A DNA stretch of 64,000 nucleotides, from contig NZ_CP033116.1 in NCBI RefSeq assembly GCF_009497895.1, positions 1,984,001 through 2,048,000 of the forward strand, given 5' to 3'. This document shows, piece by piece, positions 1 through 8,723 of this stretch. The notes under the pieces are model-generated. The model had not been told where the DNA came from. It searched no databases and was given only the letters and a program-made list of their open reading frames with translations. Position 1 is the first letter of the stretch. Each line of letters starts with the position of its first letter. The translations under genes and the position numbers were made by a program. This DNA comes from Halopseudomonas pelagia. GTDB taxonomy: Bacteria; Pseudomonadota; Gammaproteobacteria; Pseudomonadales; Pseudomonadaceae.

Positions 1-1
1 G

Positions 2-241
2 GTGAACAGCTACGTGCCGGGCTATCGGCTTAAGCAGAAGGTGCAGTTCGACATCATCCCCGAAGATCAGCCGCTGAACATTCCCGGCCTCGGCCATCTG
101 AGTGGATTGAAAACCTCAATCTTCCTCGAAGTCGAAGGTGCCGCCCATTACCTGCCGGCCTACGCCGGTAACCTCGACATCATGACCTCCGCAGCGCTGG
201 CGACCGCCGAGCGCATGGCGCAGTCGATGAATCAGGCCTGA
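2..241 (+). CDS. dmpF: acetaldehyde dehydrogenase (acylating), C-terminal fragment
   Basis: Only the last 79 codons are inside the window; the frame is open to the left edge, so the GTG at 2 is an internal codon, not a start. The piece carries the C-terminal region of the DmpF/MhpF/NahO family ([12 protein letters not shown], followed by the Gly-rich [18 protein letters not shown] segment). The enzyme oxidises acetaldehyde to acetyl-CoA with NAD and CoA and channels acetaldehyde from the aldolase encoded 13 bp downstream, with which it forms a complex. Gene order F-G-H-I matches the lower catechol meta-cleavage operons of phenol and naphthalene degraders. The family call is firm; the symbol follows dmp usage and could equally be nahO or xylQ. 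Confidence 0.9.
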   Translation: MNSYVPGYRLKQKVQFDIIPEDQPLNIPGLGHLSGLKTSIFLEVEGAAHYLPAYAGNLDIMTSAALATAERMAQSMNQA

Positions 242-254
242 GGAGGACAAGACC

Positions 255-1292
255 ATGACATTCAATCCCGGCAAGAAACTTTATATTTCCGACGTGACCC
301 TGCGTGACGGCAGCCATGCCATTCGCCACCAGTATTCGATCAAGAATGTGCAGGACATTGCGCGCGCGCTGGACAAGGCCAAAGTCGACTCCATCGAAGT
401 CGCCCACGGTGATGGTCTTCAGGGCTCCAGTTTCAACTATGGCTTTGGCGCTCATACCGATCTGGAGTGGATCGAAGCCGTCGCTGAAGTTATCAGCCAT
501 GCCAAGATTGCCACGCTACTGCTGCCTGGGATCGGCACTATCCATGATCTGGATAACGCCTATCAGGCGGGCGCGCGCATAGTGCGTGTGGCCACCCACT
601 GTACAGAGGCTGACGTATCCAAGCAGCATATCGAACACGCCCGGAAACTGGGTATGGACACCGTCGGTTTCCTGATGATGAGCCACATGCAAACTCCGCA
701 GGGTCTCGCGCAACAGGCGAAGATGATGGAGGACTACGGCGCTACCTGCCTGTACGTGGTCGACTCCGGTGGGGCAATGAGCATGCAGGATATTCGTGAT
801 CGCTTTCGTGCCTTGAAAGATGTGCTCAAGCCGGAAACCCACACCGGTATGCACGCTCACCACAACCTCAGCCTGGGTGTGGCCAACTCCATCGTCGCGG
901 TGGAAGAGGGCTGTGACCGGATCGACGCCAGCCTCGCCGGCATGGGCGCTGGCGCCGGCAATGCGCCGCTGGAAGTTTTCATCGCCGCTGCTGAGCGCCT
1001 GGGTTGGGAGCATGGCACCGATCTGTACACGCTGATGGATGCGGCTGACGACATCGTTCGCCCCCTGCAGGACCGGCCGGTGCGGGTTGACCGCGAAACC
1101 CTGGCGCTGGGTTATGCCGGGGTTTACTCCAGCTTCCTGCGCCACTCTGAAGTAGCCGCACAAAAGTACGGTCTCAAGGCCGTGGATATTCTCGTCGAGC
1201 TGGGCAAGCGCCGCATGGTCGGTGGCCAGGAGGACATGATCGTCGACGTGGCGCTGGACCTGCTGGCCGCCCGCAAGGAGCAAACAGCATGA
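255..1292 (+). CDS. dmpG: 4-hydroxy-2-oxovalerate aldolase
   Basis: 345 residues, the normal length. It cleaves 4-hydroxy-2-oxovalerate to pyruvate and acetaldehyde. The N-terminal HMGL-like TIM barrel opens with the family signature [15 protein letters not shown] (substrate-binding Arg and metal-binding Asp), continues with [12 protein letters not shown], and carries the metal-ligand pair in [11 protein letters not shown] near residue 200. The C-terminal DmpG communication domain follows ([20 protein letters not shown]). A strong AGGAGG ribosome site at 241-246 precedes the ATG. The 3' end overlaps the decarboxylase start by 4 nt (ATGA), so the two are translationally coupled. Nothing is missing from the active site. 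Confidence 0.95.
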   Translation: MTFNPGKKLYISDVTLRDGSHAIRHQYSIKNVQDIARALDKAKVDSIEVAHGDGLQGSSFNYGFGAHTDLEWIEAVAEVISHAKIATLLLPGIGTIHDLDNAYQAGARIVRVATHCTEADVSKQHIEHARKLGMDTVGFLMMSHMQTPQGLAQQAKMMEDYGATCLYVVDSGGAMSMQDIRDRFRALKDVLKPETHTGMHAHHNLSLGVANSIVAVEEGCDRIDASLAGMGAGAGNAPLEVFIAAAERLGWEHGTDLYTLMDAADDIVRPLQDRPVRVDRETLALGYAGVYSSFLRHSEVAAQKYGLKAVDILVELGKRRMVGGQEDMIVDVALDLLAARKEQTA

Positions 1293-2092
1293 GTGAACAA
1301 CAACGTACCCTGACCCGTGATCAGGTGCTGGCACTGGCCGAGCATGTGGAAAACGCCGAGCTGAACCGCCAGGACATCACCAAGGTCACCAATGACTACC
1401 CGAACATGACCTTTGCCGATGCCTACGACGTGCAGTGGGAAATTCGCCGCCGCAAGGAGGCTCGAGGCAACCGCATAGTAGGCATGAAAATGGGCCTGAC
1501 ATCCTGGGCGAAAATGGCTCAGATGGGTGTTGAAACACCGATCTATGGTTTTCTGGCCGATTATTTCAGCGTACCGGACGGCGGGGTGGTGAATACCGCA
1601 GAGCTGATCCATCCGAAGATCGAAGCCGAGATCTCTTTTGTGACCAAAGCTCCGCTCAAAGGGCCTGGTTGTCATATCGGCGATGTGCTGGCGGCGACCG
1701 ATTATGTAGTGCCGACCGTCGAGGTGATCGATTCACGCTACGAGAACTTCAAGTTCGATCTTATCAGCGTGGTGGCCGACAACGCCTCTTCGACGCGATT
1801 CATCACTGGCGGCCAGATGGCCAGCGTCGAAGATGTTGATCTGAAGAACTTTGGTGTTGTGGTTGAAAAGAACGGTGAAGTGGTAGATGTCGGTGCGGGC
1901 GCTGCGGTACTCGGTCACCCGGCGTCAAGCGTGGCCATGTTGGCCAATCTGCTGGCCGAACGTGGCGAACATATCCCGGCCGGCACATTCATCATGACCG
2001 GCGGCATTACTGCGGCGATATCGGTACAGGCGGGTGACAATATCACCGTGCGCTATCAAGGACTGGGCAGCGTGTCGGCCCGCTTTATCTGA
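1289..2092 (+). CDS. dmpH: 2-oxo-3-hexenedioate (4-oxalocrotonate) decarboxylase
   Basis: 267 residues of the hydratase/decarboxylase branch of the FAH superfamily. It is Mg-dependent and converts the tautomerised 4-oxalocrotonate to 2-oxopent-4-enoate in the oxalocrotonate branch of catechol degradation. Visible family segments are [17 protein letters not shown], the metal-binding [11 protein letters not shown], and [13 protein letters not shown]; the C-terminal [17 protein letters not shown] closes the fold. It begins inside the last codons of the aldolase and is followed after 10 bp by the tautomerase that supplies its substrate. It could be confused with the paralogous hydratase DmpE; its position before the tautomerase and the GMKMGLTS variant favour the decarboxylase. 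Confidence 0.92.
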   Translation: MSEQQRTLTRDQVLALAEHVENAELNRQDITKVTNDYPNMTFADAYDVQWEIRRRKEARGNRIVGMKMGLTSWAKMAQMGVETPIYGFLADYFSVPDGGVVNTAELIHPKIEAEISFVTKAPLKGPGCHIGDVLAATDYVVPTVEVIDSRYENFKFDLISVVADNASSTRFITGGQMASVEDVDLKNFGVVVEKNGEVVDVGAGAAVLGHPASSVAMLANLLAERGEHIPAGTFIMTGGITAAISVQAGDNITVRYQGLGSVSARFI

Positions 2093-2102
2093 GGAATTCA
2101 GC

Positions 2103-2294
2103 ATGCCAATTGCACAACTACATATTCTCGAAGGACGCAGTGACGAACAGAAGGAAAGACTGATCCGTGAGGTTAGCGAAGCGATCGCTCGTGCGCTGGA
2201 TGCTCCGATGCCCAGCATCCGGGTAATCATCAGCGAAATGCCCAGAACACATTTTGGAATTGGGGGCGAACCAGCAAGCAAGGTCAAGCGCTGA
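2103..2294 (+). CDS. dmpI: 4-oxalocrotonate tautomerase
   Basis: 63 residues after the initiator Met, the length of classic 4-OT subunits. Pro2, the catalytic N-terminal base after Met removal, is present ([17 protein letters not shown]), as are the conserved Arg at about residue 12 and the C-terminal FGIGG stretch, although the usual Arg39 region reads [13 protein letters not shown]. It interconverts enol and keto 4-oxalocrotonate and works with the decarboxylase encoded just upstream. The start is the ATG ten bases after the decarboxylase stop, with GAGGAATT as ribosome site. Its stop overlaps the next start as TGATG. Confidence 0.95.
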   Translation: MPIAQLHILEGRSDEQKERLIREVSEAIARALDAPMPSIRVIISEMPRTHFGIGGEPASKVKR

Positions 2295-3013
2295 TGGATG
2301 GGGTGGGTGTGCAGCAGAGGGCAGCGCCTACGCGCTTGCCGTCTCTGTATCTATCCTGCCGCGACGGTCTGACCGAAACATCAAGCAGACTTCTGCTTAT
2401 TGATCGGCTGATCGAGCCGGACAGCCACATAGAAGGGGTGGTTTTCATTACCGCATGCGCAGGCCTTGCTCAGCCACAACTGTGCGGTGGCAGCGTCGGC
2501 GAGCTAGGGACGCAGCTGTCGGCGCTGCTGTTTGAACTGGGCTATTCGTTGCCGACCAAAGCTGGAGCGGAGAAAATTGAGGCCCTAACGTCAATGCTGT
2601 TTGATTCCTCTCCAGTTGAATGCATGGAAATACGGCTGGGGACAGACATGAGTGTTCGGCAGTGTCGAGAGCTGGGCCAGGCCCTGCAATCATGGCGTGC
2701 GCGCAGGGTATTGATGATATGTCTGGATGAGATCCCGGTAGATGCCGAACCGGGTAGCTACCGCAGTCCACATGACCCTTATTGGCGTAATCTGATGAGC
2801 CGCTGGGTGGATGAACAACAGTGGTTCGAAGCACTATCCGACACAACGTGGCAAGCCCGTCCAGGTACCCAGCAGCGCACATTGGGTGACGCTACGCTGT
2901 GTCTGTTACATGCGGCTTTTGGGCTAGGCGGTTCGCAAATGCCGGAGCGGTTGTTCGGCTTCGATCTGGATGATGATCAGCGAACACTGTCCGGTTATGG
3001 CTGGATGAACTGA
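2294..3013 (+). CDS. LigB/DODA-like extradiol dioxygenase homologue lacking metal ligands
   Basis: 239 residues, start codon overlapping the tautomerase stop (TGATG), so it belongs to the meta-cleavage operon. The overall pattern follows the DODA/YgiD class III extradiol dioxygenases: an opening beta strand (RLPSLYLSC), a mid-domain GYSLPTKAGAEK, an ELGQALQSW plus VLMICLDEI strand, a DPYWRNLMSRWVDEQ helix and a C-terminal LLHAAFGLGG helix. The four histidines that bind zinc or iron in this fold are replaced: SCRDG where HGSP is expected, ITACAG for the SAHWE strand, CLDEIPVD for SLTHNL, and TQQRTLGD for the HPTEEH loop. Known: the family cleaves catechols or DOPA. Inferred: this copy is non-catalytic, perhaps a binding or subunit protein. 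Homology is by reading alone and moderately sure. Confidence 0.55.
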   Translation: MDGVGVQQRAAPTRLPSLYLSCRDGLTETSSRLLLIDRLIEPDSHIEGVVFITACAGLAQPQLCGGSVGELGTQLSALLFELGYSLPTKAGAEKIEALTSMLFDSSPVECMEIRLGTDMSVRQCRELGQALQSWRARRVLMICLDEIPVDAEPGSYRSPHDPYWRNLMSRWVDEQQWFEALSDTTWQARPGTQQRTLGDATLCLLHAAFGLGGSQMPERLFGFDLDDDQRTLSGYGWMN

Positions 3014-3063
3014 CGCACCTCAATTTTGTTTGAAGCTGACCACAGGCTTCAGTGGCGCTGGCC

Positions 3064-3133
3064 GGTAGCCGTATCATTTTATTGCGGGGCACAAAAAGTA
3101 ACGGTTGTTTTCCTAAGCAATCTTACGGCTACC
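3064..3133. repeat. imperfect long hairpin, GGTAGCCGTA ends
   Basis: GGTAGCCGTA at 3064-3073 is perfectly inverted at 3124-3133 (TACGGCTACC). Further pairing inward (ATTGC against GCAAT) extends the hairpin. It lies after the meta-cleavage operon and has no T-tract, so it may be a small palindromic repeat or MITE-like remnant rather than a terminator. Confidence 0.6.
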
Positions 3134-3148
3134 CACGATGCAGGATAA

Positions 3149-3195
3149 GGTAGGTTTATTTGCAAGGTCGTATCGGCCTTGCAAATACACCTACC
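3149..3195. promoter_or_regulatory. 19-bp inverted repeat in the leader of the serine hydrolase
   Basis: The arm GGTAGGTTTATTTGCAAGG (3149-3167) pairs with 3177-3195 with one mismatch around a 9-nt loop. It ends 5 bases before the GGAGAG ribosome site of the gene starting at 3210. No T-run follows, so a terminator is unlikely; an operator or an mRNA hairpin that limits translation initiation fits its position better. Function is inferred only from position. Confidence 0.65.
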
Positions 3196-3209
3196 CGTGA
3201 GGAGAGTAA

Positions 3210-4250
3210 GTGTTCGCATTTATCCCCAGGCAGAAGCGCCCTTTGCAGGGCATTTTGGCTAGCTTGATGCTAATGCTGTTCTGCATCTGCGCTCACGCGT
3301 CAGAGAATCTGCACGACGAAACCTTGAGTAAGATCCTCGACCAGGCGCAGACATTGGAGCCCCTGGAAACAGTAGTTATCTCCCACAACGGCTCAATCGT
3401 GGCCGAACGTGGCTATCGTGGGCATACCACCACCCAACCAACCAACATCAAGTCGGCTTCAAAGCTGGTGATGTCGGCGCTAGTCGGCATTGCGATTGAC
3501 AAGGGCGTTCTACAAGGAGCCGATCAGCAAATTGCCTCTTTGCTAGCGCGTGATTTGCCGGCAGAGCCGGACCCTCGTTTGCAAAAGGTGACCATTGGCG
3601 ACCTGCTAACGATGCGAGCCGGACTGGGTTCAACCTCGGGAGTAAACTATGGGGCTTGGGTAACCAGTTCCAACTGGGTACGTGCTGCATTGGCTCGGCC
3701 TTTTGAGGACGAACCAGGCGGCCGGATGATCTATTCCACTGGCTCAACTCATTTATTATCCGCGATTCTGTCGCGCCAGACAGAACGCACTACCTTGCAG
3801 CTCGCGCGTGACTGGCTCGGTCCGCTTGAGGCGTTTTCGATTACCTCCTGGGAGCGTGACCCGCAGGGCATCTACATGGGTGGAAACCAGATGGCCATGA
3901 GTCCGCGATCCTTGCTTGCATTTGGCGAGTTGTATCGCAATGGCGGGGTTACGGCTGAAGGGGAGCGCCTGATCTCTGAAGCTTGGATCCGATCATCATG
4001 GCAGCGCCATACCCAATCGTGGTGGACCGGGCATGGTCATGGATATGCCTGGTTTCTGACCAGAATCGCCGATCAGGACGTACGCTACGGCTGGGGCTAT
4101 GGAGGGCAGATGCTGTATGTGGTGCCTGACTTGGGGCTGACGGTGGTCATGACCTCGGATGAAAGTGCGTCGGCAGCGCGCAGCGGGCATCGAAATGACC
4201 TTCATCGCCTTCTTGCAAAAATCATCGGCAATTTGACCGAGCGCACCTAG
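3210..4250 (+). CDS. secreted serine hydrolase, beta-lactamase class C family
   Basis: 346 residues. The N-terminus has a hydrophobic stretch (LASLMLMLFCICAHAS), read as a signal peptide with cleavage after AHA. The Ser-x-x-Lys active-site motif is S82-A-S-K85 in IKSASKLVMSALVGIA, and YST at about 175 sits where the Tyr-x-Asn motif lies. A GHGHGYAWF segment late in the protein corresponds to the third (KTG/HTG-like) motif. Family members include penicillin-binding proteins, esterases and D-peptidases; nothing here singles out a substrate. The GTG start is chosen because GGAGAG precedes it at the right spacing and the signal peptide begins there. It is a single-gene unit downstream of a strong inverted repeat. 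Confidence 0.85.
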   Translation: MFAFIPRQKRPLQGILASLMLMLFCICAHASENLHDETLSKILDQAQTLEPLETVVISHNGSIVAERGYRGHTTTQPTNIKSASKLVMSALVGIAIDKGVLQGADQQIASLLARDLPAEPDPRLQKVTIGDLLTMRAGLGSTSGVNYGAWVTSSNWVRAALARPFEDEPGGRMIYSTGSTHLLSAILSRQTERTTLQLARDWLGPLEAFSITSWERDPQGIYMGGNQMAMSPRSLLAFGELYRNGGVTAEGERLISEAWIRSSWQRHTQSWWTGHGHGYAWFLTRIADQDVRYGWGYGGQMLYVVPDLGLTVVMTSDESASAARSGHRNDLHRLLAKIIGNLTERT

Positions 4251-4300
4251 TCGCCAGATCATCTAGGTCAGTAGCCACCATTTTGAGCGCCATCGTGGGG

Positions 4301-4318
4301 CATTATGTGGGCATAATG
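4301..4318. promoter_or_regulatory. palindrome CATTATG-N4-CATAATG upstream of chemoreceptor
   Basis: Perfect 7-bp inverted repeat with a 4-base spacer, about 145 bp before the chemoreceptor start. Symmetry and size are those of a dimeric repressor site; no regulator is identified and no clear -35/-10 pair was found beside it. Confidence 0.35.
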
Positions 4319-4461
4319 TTCGATTATGGTGCCTTTGTTGGCGAACGTGATTTTCTTCTGCGGCATTGCGATGCTTTTGTGTACAATACCGCTTTATTAC
4401 CCCTCTTGTCCTCGTCGTTGCCACTTCGCGTGCATCTGCTTTGCAGTGTTTAAGGAGAATC

Positions 4462-6468
4462 ATGTTCGTTTTCAAGCCAGTACTGGCACTCATGTCCCGG
4501 GCTCGCTATGCCCAGAAATTCCTCATCATTCTTGTGGTATTCATGGTGCCCTTCTGCATGTTGTCAGCGGGTAAGCTTGGCGATTTGAACGATGACCTGA
4601 ACGAAGCCGAGGCTGAACTGCAAGGTGTGGCGATAATTGCAGATTATCTGGGCGTTCATCAGTTGGCCCTGGAGGTTGCGACCGTCAACGTTGTACGTGC
4701 AGCTCGAGATGAGCCTGACCTGCAAAGCGAATTGTCTGAGCGGGTTGAAGCTTATGAGCAGCGGGCGCTCGCCTTGAATGCTCGGCTTGAGGAGCTTGGT
4801 CTGGGCGATCAGCAGGCTCAGATGCCTGCCGACCAGAATGCGAAGCCTGTAGCTGAGCAAGGGGCTTCGCTGGACACACTTTTTATCAATGAGATGCCGC
4901 CTGTTGAGGCGCAGCAGGCCGCGATCAAGGCCATCGCCGCCCAATCACGGCTCAGCCAGGACAGCGATCCCGTGGTTTATCGAGAGGTCGATCTGCTCAT
5001 CAATCACGTGCTCCCGTTTCAGCAGACATTCGCCCAGACTCAGGCCTACAGTGCGTACATGATGGCGTTTGGATTTCTGGAGTCTTCCTCAAGACCTTCT
5101 GTGCTGAACCTTGCCAGCCAGATTGAACGGCTAGTGGAAGCGGCGTCCGTTCAGGGCGGGCAGGCGGCGAGCGGCGCTGGTGCTACTCTGGCCGAAGCGG
5201 GGGCGGCACTGGGTGAGCTGTACAAGACCAAGACACTGGATATTTACACCCAGGCCTGGTTTTCAGATCTGGATTCCACCGTTAACTGGATGAGCAGCAT
5301 CGACGCTTATCAGCCCGCCGAGCGACTGCTTGAGTCGGCCACTCAGGACACGCTACGGCATCTCGAAGAGAGGCTGGCTGAACGTGTGCGGGCAAGGCAG
5401 ACCAGCCTCTGGTTGTGGTCGGCTGGATTGTTGCTGGCGGTGCTGGTGATCCTTTATCTGTTTACCGGCTTTTACCTGTCTGTGCATGGCGCGATTAGCG
5501 ATATTGTGGGCGCTACCCGGCGGATGGCCGGTGGCGATATGCGCGGTGACGTGATCACCAGCGCCAAGGATGAGCTGGGCGACCTTGCGCTGGATTTCAA
5601 TCGAATGCAGCACCAGATGCGCCAGTTGATCAGCGAGGTGGCCAGTGTTTCCAGCGCTACCTCTCAGCGTGCGGATAGCGTCACCACCAGTGCCGACGCG
5701 AGCCAGCGCAGTATCAGCCAGCAGACCGCCGAGCTTGAGTTGATCGCCAGCTCCATGAGTGAGCTGGTCAACAGTGTGCATGAGGTTAGCCGCAGCTCGC
5801 ACACCTCAGCCCAGCGCGCGACCGGTGTCGGCGATCAATGCAAGGAAGGCAGCGTGCAGATTGGGCGCGCTGTAAAACAGATTAACCAGTTCTATCGGGA
5901 AATGGATAACTCACTGGAAGGTATAGCCGCAGTGAAGGTCGAGAGCCAGTCGATCGACAAGGCGGTGTCCGTTATCCAGAGCATCGCCGATCAAACCAAC
6001 CTTCTGGCTCTCAATGCGGCTATCGAAGCCGCTAGAGCGGGGGAGCAAGGGCGTGGTTTTGCGGTGGTGGCCGATGAAGTCAGAAATCTCGCCCAGCGCT
6101 CAAAGACGCTCACCGATGAAATCTACGGCACGATCGCGCGTTTGCAGCAACAGGTCGACAGTACGGTCAAAACCATCCAGTCCAGCCATACCAGCGCGAC
6201 AGCGACCGTGAAGGAAGTGAGCCTGGCAGCCAATATCTTTGAATCCATTACGGACAGCATGGGCGAGATTGTAGACCACAGCACACAGATTGCTTCCGCC
6301 GCCGAGCAACAGGCAGCCGTAGTAGAAAGCGTTGAGCGCAACACACTCGCGATCAAGGCGTTGAGTGAAGCTAACGCCGATGAAGCAGGACGCACCTTGA
6401 GTGCCAGCAGCGAAGTGGCGGATATGACCAGAAAGCTGAATGGCATGATCGGTCATTTCAGGATCTGA
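4462..6468 (+). CDS. methyl-accepting chemotaxis protein
   Basis: 668 residues from the ATG at 4462, preceded by AAGGAG at 4452-4457; the frame is open upstream but the in-frame ATG at 4366 has no ribosome site. Order: transmembrane helix ([15 protein letters not shown]), a long helical periplasmic sensor of about 280 residues, a second transmembrane helix ([19 protein letters not shown]), HAMP ([25 protein letters not shown]), and the cytoplasmic signalling hairpin with tip [20 protein letters not shown]. It would couple an unknown ligand to CheA/CheW. No pentapeptide CheR tether is visible at the end (GMIGHFRI). The gene stands alone, with no che genes in the window. The function of the family is firm, the ligand is unknown. 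Confidence 0.93.
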   Translation: MFVFKPVLALMSRARYAQKFLIILVVFMVPFCMLSAGKLGDLNDDLNEAEAELQGVAIIADYLGVHQLALEVATVNVVRAARDEPDLQSELSERVEAYEQRALALNARLEELGLGDQQAQMPADQNAKPVAEQGASLDTLFINEMPPVEAQQAAIKAIAAQSRLSQDSDPVVYREVDLLINHVLPFQQTFAQTQAYSAYMMAFGFLESSSRPSVLNLASQIERLVEAASVQGGQAASGAGATLAEAGAALGELYKTKTLDIYTQAWFSDLDSTVNWMSSIDAYQPAERLLESATQDTLRHLEERLAERVRARQTSLWLWSAGLLLAVLVILYLFTGFYLSVHGAISDIVGATRRMAGGDMRGDVITSAKDELGDLALDFNRMQHQMRQLISEVASVSSATSQRADSVTTSADASQRSISQQTAELELIASSMSELVNSVHEVSRSSHTSAQRATGVGDQCKEGSVQIGRAVKQINQFYREMDNSLEGIAAVKVESQSIDKAVSVIQSIADQTNLLALNAAIEAARAGEQGRGFAVVADEVRNLAQRSKTLTDEIYGTIARLQQQVDSTVKTIQSSHTSATATVKEVSLAANIFESITDSMGEIVDHSTQIASAAEQQAAVVESVERNTLAIKALSEANADEAGRTLSASSEVADMTRKLNGMIGHFRI

Positions 6469-6622
6469 TCGACGGTGGGCAATTCTGATTTCGCGATTAT
6501 TTTTCCCGTTGGGCTGTTTGCCGTTATTTCTGTGGCGCATATCTAGCGCTGATCTGTATCTGTGCGTCGCCGCTGAGTCTGACTAGCATAGTCACAACAA
6601 CTCACCCTCGGAGTAGCGGCGC

Positions 6623-7459
6623 ATGCCTTCTTCATTCTCGTTTCAACAGGTTGATGTATTTGCTGAAAGGCCTCTGCAAGGCAATGCGCTGGCTGTAGTC
6701 AGTAACGCCGACGCGTTGACTGAAGATCAGATGGCGGCATTCGCGCGCTGGACCAACCTCAGCGAAACTACTTTTCTGCTGCGCCCAACCTCGCCCGATG
6801 CCGATTACCGTGTGCGCATTTTTACCCCCGTGCGAGAGCTGCCCTTTGCGGGACATCCCACGCTAGGCAGCTGCCATGTATGGCTGGAGAACGGCGGCGT
6901 GCCGCAGGCCAAGGAAATCGTCCAGGAGTGTGGCGCGGGCCTGGTACGCATACGTCGCGACGGCGCCCGCTTGGCTTTCGCCGCGCCGCCTATGGTGCGC
7001 AGCGGCAAGGTGGACGACGCAACACTTGTACTGGTAACTCAGGGGCTGGGTATCTCGCTGGAGAGTGTGCTGGACAGTAACTGGGTGGACAACGGCCCTG
7101 GTTGGGTCGCCGTACTGCTGTCATCGCGTGAAGAAGCGCTCGCCATCCATGCGGATTATTCCGCGCTCAAAGGCCTGAATGTCGGCGTGATAGCGCCTTG
7201 GACAGGTGCTGGCGCGGAAGCTGATGTGGAAGTGCGCGCCTTTATAGGAGATGAGTACACCGAAGACCCGGTCACCGGCAGTCTGAATGCCAGCCTCGCG
7301 CAGTGGTTGATAGCTGCCGGCAAGCTGCCACAGCGCTACGTTTCCAGTCAGGGCACGGTTATTGGGCGGCGGGGCAGGGTGCATATCGAGAAAGTGGGTG
7401 ATGATGTCTGGGTAGGTGGGGAAGTGCAGCGTTGTGTGGCTGGGGAGGTTTGGATCTAG
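6623..7459 (+). CDS. PhzF family isomerase/epimerase-like protein
   Basis: 278 residues, the usual length for PhzF proteins with two diaminopimelate-epimerase-like halves. Family segments are visible: VDVFAERPLQGNALAVV at the start, WTNLSETTFLL with the catalytic Glu of PhzF, FAGHPTLGSCHVW, and DPVTGSLNASLAQWL in the second half. PhzF itself isomerises trans-2,3-dihydro-3-hydroxyanthranilate, but no phenazine genes are nearby, so the substrate here is unknown. Ribosome site CGGAG at 6610-6614 precedes ATG 6623. It is a single-gene unit. Confidence 0.9.
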   Translation: MPSSFSFQQVDVFAERPLQGNALAVVSNADALTEDQMAAFARWTNLSETTFLLRPTSPDADYRVRIFTPVRELPFAGHPTLGSCHVWLENGGVPQAKEIVQECGAGLVRIRRDGARLAFAAPPMVRSGKVDDATLVLVTQGLGISLESVLDSNWVDNGPGWVAVLLSSREEALAIHADYSALKGLNVGVIAPWTGAGAEADVEVRAFIGDEYTEDPVTGSLNASLAQWLIAAGKLPQRYVSSQGTVIGRRGRVHIEKVGDDVWVGGEVQRCVAGEVWI

Positions 7460-7700
7460 AGGTAAATATGGATGGCATAAGCGTCTCAAGTGTAGCCGTG
7501 CTTATATGGTTGCGAACGATTTATTTATGCAAGTCATATGGAGGTTCAGACGGCCTTATTGCCTGCTGAGCCGACCTGCAATGTAGGCAGTTTCTTTTTC
7601 CAAATCAGCTATTTGTGAACGAGTGCGACGTTTTTATTGTAGCCAAATGGTAGATTAATGCGCCCAAACGTTAGTGATCTGTAACAACAAGGACGTATAT

Positions 7701-8693
7701 ATGCCATCCCGCTTCCTCCTCTCGCTCTGCCTTTGCACGTTAATGTCCGGCTGCGAAGCGCAATCCCTGGCATTGCCCGATAGCGAGCAGCTAACCGAAG
7801 ACAAAGTGAAAGCAATCGCCGAACGCGTTGAAGCCCGATATCCGGATCTTTCACGGAACCTCCGTGAGCAGATACTCGCGACCGTAGTGCGGTCGTTGGA
7901 TGACATGGTCTTTATCGAGGGCGGTGAGTTTGAGATGGGTGATTTTGGCACTTTGTGCAATTACGATCCCTCGAATATGGGGACTTGGCCTTATGGTCAG
8001 GATCCGGAACGCTTATGCCCGATAACGCGTTTTAACCACGATGATCACCTACATAAGGTGCGGCTGAGCAGTTATCACTTGTCACGCTTCCAAACCCGCC
8101 ATGATGATTTTGATCTGTTTCGCACAAGTCAAGGATTGCCCCTTTTCAATGAGGAGCACCGTGACCGCGAAGACCTGGCAGACTACTTTGCTGCAGACAT
8201 TCCTGCTCCAGTCAAAACCTGGCAAGAGGCAAAGGATTACTGCTTGTGGCTAGGAGAACTCAGCTCTTACTCGGTAGATTTGCCGTCTGAAGCCCAGTGG
8301 GAGTTTGCAGCCCGTAACCGCGGCCAGTACATTCAATACGCCACCGAGGATGGTAACCTCCATAATGGGAAGAATATTCTTCATGACAAGGAAACCTTCG
8401 TAGTACCCATAGGTCAGTTCACTCCTAATCTGCTTGGTCTCTTCGACATGACCGGAAATGCTACCGACTGGGTCAACGATTGGTATGGCGAGGGGTACTA
8501 CGCCGAGTCTCCCCTCTCAAATCCTACCGGTCCAGACACAGGCACTGAGAAAGTGCGCCGGGGCTCCTACTATGCTGAAACCAACTGGATGAGTGCCATC
8601 ACCGTACGCCGCTGGCCGGACAATCCAGTAAGCGATGGCTATTATCCCGGAACGAGCTTTCGTTGCTCCTTGCAATCTGATCAGCAGCTATAA
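7701..8693 (+). CDS. SUMF1/FGE-like lipoprotein next to T6SS island
   Basis: 330 residues. The ATG at 7701 gives a clean lipoprotein signal, SRFLLSLCLCTLMSGC, with lipobox LMSGC. The rest is a formylglycine-generating-enzyme-like (C-type-lectin-like) domain: FIEGGEFEMGDFG, TWQEAKDYCLWLGE, DLPSEAQWEFAARNRG, LFDMTGNATDWVNDWYG, and a closing GTSFRCSL. The cysteine pair used by true FGE lies in the segment that here reads VRRGSYYAETNWMSAITVRR, so no FGE catalysis is expected. It converges on the LysM effector gene with 30 bp between stops. TagR of the P. aeruginosa H1-T6SS is a precedent for a periplasmic SUMF1 protein in secretion control. Immunity or accessory role is inference. Confidence 0.75.
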   Translation: MPSRFLLSLCLCTLMSGCEAQSLALPDSEQLTEDKVKAIAERVEARYPDLSRNLREQILATVVRSLDDMVFIEGGEFEMGDFGTLCNYDPSNMGTWPYGQDPERLCPITRFNHDDHLHKVRLSSYHLSRFQTRHDDFDLFRTSQGLPLFNEEHRDREDLADYFAADIPAPVKTWQEAKDYCLWLGELSSYSVDLPSEAQWEFAARNRGQYIQYATEDGNLHNGKNILHDKETFVVPIGQFTPNLLGLFDMTGNATDWVNDWYGEGYYAESPLSNPTGPDTGTEKVRRGSYYAETNWMSAITVRRWPDNPVSDGYYPGTSFRCSLQSDQQL

Positions 8694-8723
8694 CCAGCTT
8701 TGCTGCGAGGTGAAGCGGAAGAG

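Noticed and set aside
516..1334. Long minus-strand frame opposite the aldolase
   Set aside because: Lies fully on the antisense of a well-recognised gene with no ribosome site or family similarity.
4366..4461. N-terminal extension of the chemoreceptor frame
   Set aside because: The ATG at 4366 has no ribosome site, the extra 32 residues do not look like a receptor N-terminus, and AAGGAG precedes ATG 4462.
7460..7700. Terminator after the PhzF gene (CTGC...GCAG then TTTC and T5)
   Set aside because: The stem is only four base pairs, too weak to call.
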